Shown one piece after another: positions 16,507 through 23,850 of a DNA stretch of 64,000 bases. The notes beneath the pieces are model-generated. The model did not search any database. It worked only from the letters and a program-made list of their open reading frames with translations, and was not told the DNA's origin. Location of the stretch: assembly GCF_001542625.1 (NCBI RefSeq), contig NZ_CP016279.1, forward strand, positions 2,418,001-2,482,000, written 5' to 3'. Each line of letters begins with the position of its first letter. Within the stretch, counting starts at the first letter, position 1. This DNA comes from Streptomyces griseochromogenes. GTDB lineage: Bacteria; Actinomycetota; Actinomycetes; Streptomycetales; Streptomycetaceae. The position numbers and the translations under genes are program-made.

Positions 16507-17160
16507 GTGCGCGTACTCGTCGTCGAGGACGAGCAACTGCTCGCCGATGCGGTGGCCACCGGACTGCGCCGGGAGGCCATGGCCGTCGACGTCGTGTACG
16601 ACGGTGCGGCCGCCCTGGAGCGCATCGGCGTCAACGACTATGACGTGGTCGTCCTCGACCGCGACCTCCCGCTCGTGCACGGCGACGACGTCTGCCGCAA
16701 GATCGTGGAGCTGGGCATGCCCACGCGCGTGCTCATGCTCACCGCGTCCGGTGACGTCAGCGACCGCGTCGAGGGCCTGGAGATCGGCGCCGACGACTAT
16801 CTGCCCAAGCCGTTCGCGTTCAGTGAGCTGATCGCGCGTGTTCGTGCGCTCGGACGCCGTACGAGCGTGCCCCTGCCGCCGGTGCTGGAGCGCGCCGGCA
16901 TCAAGCTCGACCCGAACCGCCGCGAGGTCTTCCGCGACGGCAAGGAGGTCCAGCTGGCCCCGAAGGAGTTCGCGGTCCTTGAAGTGCTGATGCGCAGCGA
17001 GGGCGCGGTCGTCTCGGCCGAGCAGCTGCTGGAGAAGGCCTGGGACGAGAACACCGACCCGTTCACCAACGTGGTGCGCGTGACGGTGATGACGCTGCGC
17101 CGCAAGCTCGGCGAGCCGCCCGTCATCGTCACCGTGCCCGGCTCCGGCTACCGGATCTGA
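16507..17160 (+). CDS. cutR: CutR, OmpR-family response regulator
   Basis: This 217-residue protein matches CutR in length and sequence. The receiver domain (1-115) has the acidic pair in VVEDE, phospho-acceptor Asp51 (VVVLDRDLP), Thr80 and Lys102. A winged-helix DNA-binding domain (about 125-215) ends in VTVPGSGYRI. The GTG start follows AGGAAGGA by eight bases. CutRS was first described in S. lividans as affecting copper-dependent phenotypes and antibiotic production. The sensor gene follows five bases after the stop. Confidence 0.94.
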   Translation: MRVLVVEDEQLLADAVATGLRREAMAVDVVYDGAAALERIGVNDYDVVVLDRDLPLVHGDDVCRKIVELGMPTRVLMLTASGDVSDRVEGLEIGADDYLPKPFAFSELIARVRALGRRTSVPLPPVLERAGIKLDPNRREVFRDGKEVQLAPKEFAVLEVLMRSEGAVVSAEQLLEKAWDENTDPFTNVVRVTVMTLRRKLGEPPVIVTVPGSGYRI

Positions 17161-17165
17161 TCCCG

Positions 17166-18410
17166 ATGGCCGCGACACCCGCGCCGCCGCAGGCGCCCCC
17201 GAAGCCCACCTGGGACCCCCGCAGGCCGCAGCCCCCTTTCCCGTGGCTGCGCCCGACCATCCGGATACGCCTCACGCTGCTGTACGGCGGCATGTTCCTG
17301 ATCGCCGGCATCCTGCTGCTGTCGATCATCTATCTGCTGGCGGCACAGGCGATCACCACCGGAAACGCGACGCTTTTCAAGATCGTCAGCTTCCAGAACC
17401 TGCAGGTCGCCAGCGACAACTGCCCCGCGATCACCAACCACCTGCCGCTCGCGGACTTCAACGAAGCGATCAGCCGGTGCGCCGACCAGCAGCGTCAGAC
17501 GGCCCTGGACAACCTGCTCAGCCGCTCGCTGCTGGCCCTGCTGGGCCTCGCCGTGATCGCCTTCGCGTTCGGCTACGCGATGGCGGGCCGGGTGCTGTCC
17601 CCGCTCGGCCGGATCACCCGCACCGCCCGCCAGGTGGCCGGTTCCGACCTGTCCCGCCGGATCGAGCTGGACGGACCGGACGACGAGCTGAAGGAGCTGG
17701 CGGACACCTTCGACGACATGCTGGAGCGGCTGGAGCGGGCCTTCACCGCGCAGCAGCGCTTCGTCGGCAACGCCTCCCACGAGCTGCGCACACCGCTCGC
17801 GATCAACCGCACGCTCCTGGAAGTGCACCTGTCCGACCCGAACGCGCCGGTGGAGCTGCAGCAGCTCGGCAAGACGCTGCTGGCCACCAACGAGCGCAGC
17901 GAGCAGCTGGTGGAGGGCCTGCTGCTGCTCGCCCGCAGCGACAACCAGATCGTCGAGCGCAAACCGGTCGACCTGGCCGAGGTGGCCACCCAGGCCATCG
18001 ACCAGGTGCACGGCGAGGCCGAGGCGAAGGGCGTCAAGATCCGCGGTGAGCGCAAGCCCGCCGTGGTGCAGGGCAACGGCGTGCTGCTGGAGCGGATCGC
18101 GCTGAACCTCGTCCAGAACGCGGTGCGCTACAACGTGCCCGAGGACGGCTGGGTCGAGGTCGGCACGGAGGTCGAGCACCAGCAGGCGGTGCTGACCGTC
18201 ACGAACACCGGGCCGGTCGTGCCGGCGTACGAGATCGACAACCTCTTCGAGCCCTTCAGGCGGCTGCGTACGGAGCGCACGGGCAGCGACAAGGGCGTGG
18301 GACTGGGCCTGTCCATCGTCCGGTCCGTGGCCCGCGCGCACGGCGGTCACATCGCCGCGCGGCCCCGCGAGGGCGGTGGTCTGGTGATGCGCGTCACCCT
18401 GCCGCTGTGA
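17166..18410 (+). CDS. cutS: CutS, sensor histidine kinase
   Basis: This 414-residue membrane kinase has a Pro-rich cytoplasmic N-terminus (1-30), TM1 (about 36-60), a short extracytoplasmic loop of about 55 residues and TM2 (about 120-140). A HAMP linker (141-195), a dimerisation domain with phospho-acceptor His205 (ASHELRTPL) and a HATPase domain with its N box (NLVQNAVRYN) and G boxes follow. The outer loop holds exactly two cysteines (Cys86 and Cys105), suited to sensing redox state or disulfide formation outside the membrane. Cotranscribed with cutR. Confidence 0.94.
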   Translation: MAATPAPPQAPPKPTWDPRRPQPPFPWLRPTIRIRLTLLYGGMFLIAGILLLSIIYLLAAQAITTGNATLFKIVSFQNLQVASDNCPAITNHLPLADFNEAISRCADQQRQTALDNLLSRSLLALLGLAVIAFAFGYAMAGRVLSPLGRITRTARQVAGSDLSRRIELDGPDDELKELADTFDDMLERLERAFTAQQRFVGNASHELRTPLAINRTLLEVHLSDPNAPVELQQLGKTLLATNERSEQLVEGLLLLARSDNQIVERKPVDLAEVATQAIDQVHGEAEAKGVKIRGERKPAVVQGNGVLLERIALNLVQNAVRYNVPEDGWVEVGTEVEHQQAVLTVTNTGPVVPAYEIDNLFEPFRRLRTERTGSDKGVGLGLSIVRSVARAHGGHIAARPREGGGLVMRVTLPL

Positions 18411-18803
18411 TCAGGATCCGACACACCCGGAGGAAGTTCGCTTTGCGCGGAATTTTCCGGGCGCCCAGTTCGGTTGTTGTTGTGTGATCGATCACATGGA
18501 CGGATTTCCAGACATGCACTCTCCGTGATCATGACAGGGGTCGCAAAGCCGGGAAAATCCTGGTTTTCGGGGCTCTTGATCACGGGAAGTACACGGTGAG
18601 GCGCCTTTGAGGTGCGGCATTCGAACCGTGTACGGTCCTCACCGCCATCCAAGTCGATCACTCTTGAGAGATCGGATTGGGTGTCGATTGAGTAACAGAC
18701 CTTGATGTGAGGCAAAATCTCCGCCTCAGGTCGGGCACAAGTCCGGCCTCTCACGCGTTACGTGCGCTGGAGACACCGCAGACACCCAGAGGGGGAGAGC
18801 GAC
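18411..18803. promoter_or_regulatory. Long structured leader upstream of the DUF4193 gene
   Basis: About 390 bp without a gene but with several symmetric elements. TGTGATCGATCACA is a perfect palindrome at 18483-18496. GTACACGGT (18589-18597) pairs with ACCGTGTAC (18625-18633). The adjoining GGTGAGG (18595-18601) could instead pair with CCTCACC (18637-18643), giving mutually exclusive helices. Further TGATCA-type motifs lie near 18525 and 18577. The region may carry several operators or an RNA switch; no known riboswitch class is recognised. Confidence 0.45.
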
Positions 18804-19100
18804 ATGGCAACCGATTACGACACTCCACGCAAGACCGACGACGACGTCGACTCGGACAGCCTTGAAGAGCTGAAGGCCCGCCGGAACGACAAGTCCACCT
18901 CCGCGGTGGACGTCGACGAGTTCGAGGCCGCCGAGGGCCTCGAACTGCCGGGCGCCGACCTCTCGAACGAGGAGCTGGCCGTCCGTGTGCTGCCCAAGCA
19001 GCAGGACGAGTTCACCTGCATGAGCTGCTTCCTGGTGCATCACCGCAGCCAGCTGGCCCGGGAGAAGAACGGTCAGCCGATCTGCCGCGACTGCGACTGA
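18804..19100 (+). CDS. DUF4193 family protein
   Basis: This 98-residue acidic protein has a disordered N-terminal half (many Asp/Glu). A C-terminal zinc-ribbon-like module has CMSC near residues 72-75 and CRDC at 94-97. DUF4193 is nearly universal in actinobacteria and of unknown function. The ATG at 18804 follows GGGGGAGA. The long leader upstream suggests strong or regulated expression. Its neighbours match the conserved actinobacterial block around dut and suhB. Confidence 0.92.
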   Translation: MATDYDTPRKTDDDVDSDSLEELKARRNDKSTSAVDVDEFEAAEGLELPGADLSNEELAVRVLPKQQDEFTCMSCFLVHHRSQLAREKNGQPICRDCD

Positions 19101-19113
19101 GGACGGGTCGGCC

Positions 19114-20028
19114 GTGACTGGCTCGACCCCTCCTCGGAAGCGCCGCTTCTCTCTGCCGGGAGCGGACCAAGGGCCGTCCGGCGGCCCTCGCGGCACGCGT
19201 GACGACGAGCGGGGCTCATCCGGTGCGGGAGCCTCGCTCGAACCGGCGTCGGGCCCGGGCGGCCCGTCGGCGCAGCGGACCGCGCCCGTCGCACGGCGAC
19301 GGGCCGCGGTGATCCGGGACAAGACCTGGCAGCTGGCCCGGGAAGGCGCCCGTATGGGCGGCAGCGGCGCCCGGGCGGGCCTGGCGTATCTCACGGACCG
19401 GATCATCGAGATCGCCCCGCGTGTCCCCGTACGCGACCTCGCGACGCTGCGCAGGCAGTTCCCGGGCCTCGGGCCCGAGCAGCTCGCCGACAAGCTGGTG
19501 GCGGGCGCGGCCGGCGCGACCTCCGCGGTCGGGGCCGGGGTCGGGGCGGCGGCGATGCTGCCGGTGCCGCCGGCCATGCCGGCGGAGCTGGCCGCGGAGA
19601 TCACCGGGGTCGCCGCGATCGAGCTGAAGCTCGTCGCCGAACTGCACGAGGTGTACGGCTTGCGGCCGCCGGGGAATCTGATGGCCCGCAGTACCGCGTA
19701 TCTGTCCTCCTGGTCGGGGGAGCGCGGGGTCGACGTGATGAAGCCGTCGACGATCAACACGGCCCTCGGGGGCCAGATGAAGCGCGAACTGCGTCAGCAG
19801 ATCATGAAGCGGATGGTCCGGGACCTGCCCAGCCTGATGCCGTTCATGGTGGGTGCCGCGGTGGGGGCGGTCATGAACCGCCGCGACACGAAGAAGCTCG
19901 CCTCGCGGATCCGGGCGGACCTGCGCAAGATGCAGGTGCCGTGGGACCGGTTGACGGAGCTGCCGCCTCTGGAGAAGCCCGCGGACGCGCTCCGGATGGG
20001 CGAGATCGCCGAGGAGCAGTGGGACTGA
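19114..20028 (+). CDS. Conserved hypothetical protein with hydrophobic centre (EcsC-like)
   Basis: This 304-residue protein begins 13 bp after the DUF4193 gene at a GTG. A disordered basic N-terminus (1-70) is followed by a core of amphipathic and hydrophobic helices. The Gly/Ala-rich stretch AGATSAVGAGVGAAAMLPVPP near 130-155 and FMVGAAVGAVMNRR near 245-260 are examples. The pattern resembles EcsC-family proteins, but I cannot confirm this. It may associate with the membrane. Probably cotranscribed with the DUF4193 gene. Confidence 0.75.
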   Translation: MTGSTPPRKRRFSLPGADQGPSGGPRGTRDDERGSSGAGASLEPASGPGGPSAQRTAPVARRRAAVIRDKTWQLAREGARMGGSGARAGLAYLTDRIIEIAPRVPVRDLATLRRQFPGLGPEQLADKLVAGAAGATSAVGAGVGAAAMLPVPPAMPAELAAEITGVAAIELKLVAELHEVYGLRPPGNLMARSTAYLSSWSGERGVDVMKPSTINTALGGQMKRELRQQIMKRMVRDLPSLMPFMVGAAVGAVMNRRDTKKLASRIRADLRKMQVPWDRLTELPPLEKPADALRMGEIAEEQWD

Positions 20029-20104
20029 CGCCTCCCGCGCGGGCGGGTTGGGCACCGCCGGATCGCGCCGTCGTGGTCGGACGCCGGTCCGGCGGAGAAG
20101 CGAC

Positions 20105-20560
20105 CTACTTCCGAGCCGCCTCGATCGCCGCAGCCAGCTGCTCCGGCTCGCGGGTCGACAGGTACAGGTACGGCGTCGGGTCCTCCGGGTCCGTGACCTC
20201 GACGCGCAGGGCCGTGGGGATGTAGGACCGCAGCAGCAGGAAGGCGCGGGTGTCGGCCTTGTAGGTGCGCCAGGCCCGGGCCTCCTCCGGGTCCAGGACC
20301 TCCGACGCACCGAGCGCCGACACCGGGATCTTCGCCTCGCCGGCGATCAGGGAGTCGCCCACGACGCGGATGCGCGGGGAGCCGTAGGCGCTGGCGACCA
20401 CCGCGGCCGCGGCCGTGCCGCCCACCAGGCCGCCGAGCAGCGGCAGGGTGCCGAAGGGGAGCAGGATCAGGGCGAACGAGACGCCCACCAGGAAGCTGAT
20501 CAGCCACCACGAGCGGGGGGCGGTGAGGCGTTCTTCGTAGGGGGTGGCGGAGAGCTGCAT
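20105..20560 (-). CDS. DUF3093 family membrane protein
   Basis: This 151-residue protein begins with a short cytoplasmic piece and two adjoining membrane helices (about residues 18-60). A soluble domain with LRSYIPTALRVEV and PYLYLSTREPEQLAAAIEAAR follows, matching DUF3093. The function is unknown. It sits beside dut, as in the mycobacterial block, and is divergent from the thioesterase gene. Confidence 0.88.
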   Translation of the reverse strand: MQLSATPYEERLTAPRSWWLISFLVGVSFALILLPFGTLPLLGGLVGGTAAAAVVASAYGSPRIRVVGDSLIAGEAKIPVSALGASEVLDPEEARAWRTYKADTRAFLLLRSYIPTALRVEVTDPEDPTPYLYLSTREPEQLAAAIEAARK

Positions 20561-20672
20561 GGGGCCAAGCTTGGCACGGTATCCGTGTACGGCCGGAGTC
20601 GGGGCAGTCAGCGCGAAGCGCTGTCGGGGAGGGCGGTGGTGGGTGAAGGGCGGGCGGGTAAGGTCTGCGGCT

Positions 20673-21257
20673 GTGAGTGGTAGTTCCGCAGCTCTTCAGC
20701 CTCCCGCCGACGCCGTGACACCGGTGCGGCACCCCGACGCTCCCGCGCCCGGCGAGCTTCTCGGTGCCCACTACGAACACTGTTTCGGTTGTGGTCCCGA
20801 GCAGCCGCACGGGCTGCTCCTGGAGGCCCGCGCCGGTGAGGGTGTCTCGCTGACCGCCGAGTTCACCGTCCAGCCCGCCCACCAGGGCGCCCCGGGCCTC
20901 GCGCACGGCGGAGTGCTGGCCACCGCCCTCGACGAGACGCTCGGCTCGCTGAACTGGCTGCTGCGGACCATCGCCGTCACCGGGCGGCTGGAGACCGACT
21001 TCGTGCGGCCGGTCCCGGTGGGCACCACGCTGTACCTGGAGGCCGAGGTGACGGCCGTCGCGGGGCGGAAGATCTACTCCACCGCCACCGGACGCCTCGG
21101 CGGCCCCGACGGGCCCGTCGCCGTCCGTGCGGACGCCCTCTTCATCGAGGTGAAGGTCGATCACTTCATCGACCACGGCCGCACGGAGGAGATCCAGGCG
21201 GCCATGAGCGACCCGGACCAGATCCGGCGCGCCCGCGCCTTCGAGGTGAACCCGTGA
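20673..21257 (+). CDS. Hotdog-fold thioesterase (PaaI family)
   Basis: This 194-residue protein has a hotdog domain (about 45-165) with the cysteine motif CFGCGPEQPHGL and the catalytic-helix segment HGGVLATALDETLG, whose Asp/Glu normally activates water. It probably hydrolyses an acyl-CoA. The GTG at 20673 is chosen because the conserved region starts soon after and AAGG lies upstream. Its TGA overlaps the dut GTG start by four bases (GTGA at 21254-21257), so the two are translationally coupled. Confidence 0.85.
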   Translation: MSGSSAALQPPADAVTPVRHPDAPAPGELLGAHYEHCFGCGPEQPHGLLLEARAGEGVSLTAEFTVQPAHQGAPGLAHGGVLATALDETLGSLNWLLRTIAVTGRLETDFVRPVPVGTTLYLEAEVTAVAGRKIYSTATGRLGGPDGPVAVRADALFIEVKVDHFIDHGRTEEIQAAMSDPDQIRRARAFEVNP

Positions 21258-21898
21258 CCCCCGAGCATCCCGCGAGCCCCGACCACGACGACATGAGCGC
21301 CGACAACCCCGTGAACCCCGAAGACCTCGCGCACCCGCTGAGCCCTGGCCGCCGCGATCCCCTGAACGTCCTGATCCGCCGTGTCGACCCGGACGTACCG
21401 CTTCCGGCGTACGAGCACCCGGGGGACGCCGGGGCCGATCTGCGCACCACCGAGGCCCGCGGGCTGAAACCCGGTGAGCGGGCGGTGCTGCCCACGGGAG
21501 TGTCGATCGCCCTCCCGGAGGGGTACGCGGCCTTCGTGCACCCGCGTTCCGGCCTCGCCGCCCGCTGCGGTGTCGCGCTCGTGAATGCCCCGGGGACGGT
21601 GGATGCCGGGTACCGTGGGGAGATCAAGGTGATCGTGGTGAATCTCGACCCGCGCGAGGCCGTGCGGTTCGAGCGCTTCGACCGGATTGCCCAACTGGTC
21701 GTCCAGCAGGTCGAGAGGGTCCGCTTCCGGGAGGTGGCGGAGCTTCCCGGCTCGGCGCGGGCCGAAGGGGGCTTCGGGTCCACCGGAGGCCATGCCGCGG
21801 TGGGCGGTGAAAACGGCTCAAGCGGTCCTGCCGCCGTGGGCGGCAGGACGGGTGGGAATCGATACGCTTCGGTCGTATCCGACCGGGAAGGACAGTGA
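21254..21898 (+). CDS. dut: dUTP diphosphatase (dUTPase)
   Basis: This enzyme hydrolyses dUTP to dUMP and PPi. All five trimeric dUTPase motifs are present in order: HPGDAGADL (about 56), HPRSGLA (about 98), the catalytic-Asp motif GTVDAGYRGEI (about 116), DRIAQLV (about 140) and the P-loop-like RAEGGFGSTG (about 168). At 214 residues it is longer than the usual 150-185 because of a hydrophilic N-terminal extension of about 40 residues and a glycine-rich tail. A downstream ATG (21293) could be the true start; the overlapping GTG was kept for coupling. The next gene starts one base after the stop. Confidence 0.93.
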   Translation: MTPEHPASPDHDDMSADNPVNPEDLAHPLSPGRRDPLNVLIRRVDPDVPLPAYEHPGDAGADLRTTEARGLKPGERAVLPTGVSIALPEGYAAFVHPRSGLAARCGVALVNAPGTVDAGYRGEIKVIVVNLDPREAVRFERFDRIAQLVVQQVERVRFREVAELPGSARAEGGFGSTGGHAAVGGENGSSGPAAVGGRTGGNRYASVVSDREGQ

Positions 21899-21899
21899 C

Positions 21900-22667
21900 G
21901 TGTTCGGACGTCGCAAGAAGAAGGGTGCCGCCGAGGACGCGGCCGGCGAGGCCGAGCAGGTCGTCGACAGCGTCGACACCGAGGCGGACGAGGAAGAGGG
22001 CGAGGCCGAGCGCGATCGCGTCCGGCTGGAGCCGGGGCCCCGGCCCGACGGACCGTGGGACAGCGACGAGGTGCGCGACCCGGGTGAGGGGCGTGTCGAC
22101 CTCGGCGGTCTTTTCGTGCCGGGCGTCGACGGCATGGAACTCAGGGTCGAGGTCGCCGGTGACGCGATCGTCGCGGCGACCGTCGTACTGCGCGACAGCG
22201 CCATTCAGCTCCAGGCCTTCGCCGCACCCAAGCGTGAGGGCATCTGGGGCGAGGTCCGCGAGGAGATCGCGGGCGGCATCACCCAGCAGGGTGGCATCGT
22301 CGACGAGGTCGAGGGCCCGCTGGGCTGGGAGCTGCGCGCCCAGGTACCGGTGCAGCTGCCGGACGGCACCGGCGGCTTCCAGGTCGTCCGGTTCGTCGGT
22401 GTGGACGGCCCGCGCTGGTTCCTGCGCGGTGTGATCTCCGGCCAGGGCGCGGTGCAGCCGCAGGCGGCAGGTCTGCTGGAGCAGATCTTCCGGGACACGG
22501 TCGTGGTCCGCGGCGAGGGCCCGATGGCGCCCCGTGACCCGGTCGTCCTGAAGCTGCCGAACGACGCGCAGATGGTTCCCGAGGGCGTCCAGCAGGAGGA
22601 GGGCTCGCGCTTCTCCGGCGGCATGGGCCAGCTGCAGCGCGGACCGGAGATCACCGAGGTCCGCTGA
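21900..22667 (+). CDS. DUF3710 family protein
   Basis: This 255-residue protein matches DUF3710. A basic start (FGRRKKKG) is followed by a strongly acidic disordered segment (about 10-50) and a beta-rich domain (about 60-225; LFVPGVDGMELRVEV, LQAFAAPKREGIWGEVREEI). The function is unknown; the family is conserved beside dut in actinobacteria. The GTG start follows GGAAGGA. A terminator closes the thioesterase-dut-DUF3710 unit. Confidence 0.9.
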   Translation: MFGRRKKKGAAEDAAGEAEQVVDSVDTEADEEEGEAERDRVRLEPGPRPDGPWDSDEVRDPGEGRVDLGGLFVPGVDGMELRVEVAGDAIVAATVVLRDSAIQLQAFAAPKREGIWGEVREEIAGGITQQGGIVDEVEGPLGWELRAQVPVQLPDGTGGFQVVRFVGVDGPRWFLRGVISGQGAVQPQAAGLLEQIFRDTVVVRGEGPMAPRDPVVLKLPNDAQMVPEGVQQEEGSRFSGGMGQLQRGPEITEVR

Positions 22668-22691
22668 GTACGCCGCTCGGCAGAGCGATTC

Positions 22692-22724
22692 AAGGGCCGC
22701 ACCCCTTCCCGGGGTGCGGCCCTT
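22692..22724 (+). terminator. Terminator after DUF3710 gene
   Basis: AAGGGCCGCACCCC (22692-22705) pairs perfectly with GGGGTGCGGCCCTT (22711-22724) across a 5-base loop and ends in a short T run. It is a classical intrinsic terminator. Confidence 0.9.
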
Positions 22725-22740
22725 TCGCGTGCGCGACCCC

Positions 22741-22769
22741 TTGACGGGTGATTAGTCTGTACCTATGTT
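22741..22769 (+). promoter_or_regulatory. Possible vegetative promoter
   Basis: TTGACG (22741-22746) is followed after 17 bases by TATGTT (22764-22769), a good -35/-10 pair for the main sigma factor. It lies right after a terminator and upstream of a 50-residue ORF and the ABC ATPase gene. Transcription would start within the small ORF, so it more likely serves the ATPase. Confidence 0.4.
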
Positions 22770-22917
22770 CTCCGGCCAACGGTGCGGCGGGTCCCTCGAG
22801 CTCGGGCTCGGACCGGTCACCGAGGTCGGCTACAACGCCCTGCACAACCGCCCGGCGGGCAGCAACAACCTCTTCGTCGCCTGGGAGACGCTCACCCACG
22901 GCGACAACCCGGACTGA
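22765..22917 (+). CDS. Possible small protein, 50 aa
   Basis: The frame encodes 50 residues starting MFSGQRCGGSLEL and ending THGDNPD. The middle (VGYNALHNRPAGSNNLFVAWETL) looks like real protein rather than a shadow. No Shine-Dalgarno site is evident, so it would be leaderless or weakly translated. A stem of CCGGGCGCC (22930-22938) and GGCGCCCGG (22952-22960) follows the stop. It could be a remnant or a regulatory leader peptide for the ABC gene. Function unknown. Confidence 0.4.
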   Translation: MFSGQRCGGSLELGLGPVTEVGYNALHNRPAGSNNLFVAWETLTHGDNPD

Positions 22918-22996
22918 ACCGTTGAACGGCCGGGCGCCCCGCGGCGATACTGGCGCCCGGTCCACGGGGGACGCGGTGGGACACGGGGGAGGCGCA

Positions 22997-23689
22997 ATGA
23001 GTCAGGTGCTCACCGAGGCCATGGTGCGCGTCGAGGACGTCCACAGGTCCTACGGGCGCGGCCCGGCCGCAGTCCATGCCCTGCGCGGAGTCTCCTTCGA
23101 GGTCCCGCGCGGCGAACTCGTCGCCCTCAAGGGACGCTCCGGCTCCGGCAAGACCACCCTGCTGAACATCGTCGGCGGGCTCGACACCCCCGACCGGGGA
23201 CGGGTCGAGGTCGACGGGCGGGACCTGGCCGGGCTCGGCGAGAGCGGGCTGCTCGAGCTGCGCCGGGACCGGATCGGATTCGTCTTCCAGTCCTTCGGGC
23301 TCATCCCGATCCTCAGCGCCGCCGAGAACGTCGGCGTACCCCTCAGGCTGCGCCGGGCCGAGCCGCGCGAGCGCGAGGAGCGCGTCGAGCTGCTGCTGTC
23401 CCTGGTCGGGCTCGCCGATCACGCGGCCCAGCGGCCGGGCGAGCTGTCCGGCGGCCAGCAGCAGCGGGTCGCCATCGCCCGCGCCCTCGCCAATCGCCCC
23501 GCCCTGCTCATCGCCGACGAGCCGACCGGGCAGCTCGACGCCGAGACCGGCCACGCCGTCATGGAGCTGCTGCGGGACGTCGTCCGCGGCGAGCGAGCCA
23601 CCGCCCTGGTCGCCACGCACGACGCCGCTCTGCTCGATCTGGCCGACCGGGTGCTGGAGCTGCGCGACGGCGAGATCGTGCACCACTGA
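22997..23689 (+). CDS. ABC transporter ATP-binding protein (MacB/LolD type), without adjacent permease
   Basis: This 230-residue ATPase has Walker A GRSGSGKTT (about 47-55), Q-loop FVFQSFGLI, signature LSGGQQQR and Walker B LLIADEPTGQLD, then the H-loop ATHD. The sequence is closest to the lipoprotein-release/macrolide-export (MacB/LolD) group, which acts with a FtsX-fold permease. No permease gene is next to it, as the following gene is kdpD. It starts after a strong GGGGGAGG. Confidence 0.88.
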   Translation: MSQVLTEAMVRVEDVHRSYGRGPAAVHALRGVSFEVPRGELVALKGRSGSGKTTLLNIVGGLDTPDRGRVEVDGRDLAGLGESGLLELRRDRIGFVFQSFGLIPILSAAENVGVPLRLRRAEPREREERVELLLSLVGLADHAAQRPGELSGGQQQRVAIARALANRPALLIADEPTGQLDAETGHAVMELLRDVVRGERATALVATHDAALLDLADRVLELRDGEIVHH

Positions 23690-23850
23690 GACCGCGCGGC
23701 ACGGGGCCGCCGGGCTCTCGCCGAGGCCGTCCGGCGCCGTCAGAGTTGTGTCAAAGAGCCCTGTTGACCGGGCCCTCGTCCCGATTGTCCGCATCGCTGG
23801 CCGTAAGGTCGACGCTGCGTACGCAGCAGTTACGGGAAGACAATGGGGCC

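Noticed and set aside
18483..18496. TGTGATCGATCACA as a CRP site
   Set aside because: The CRP consensus has six bases between half-sites (TGTGA-N6-TCACA); here there are four, so it was kept only as an unassigned palindrome.
22764..22769. TATGTT as proof of a promoter for the 50-residue ORF
   Set aside because: Transcription would begin inside that ORF, so the element cannot drive it as annotated; kept only as a possible promoter for the downstream ATPase.
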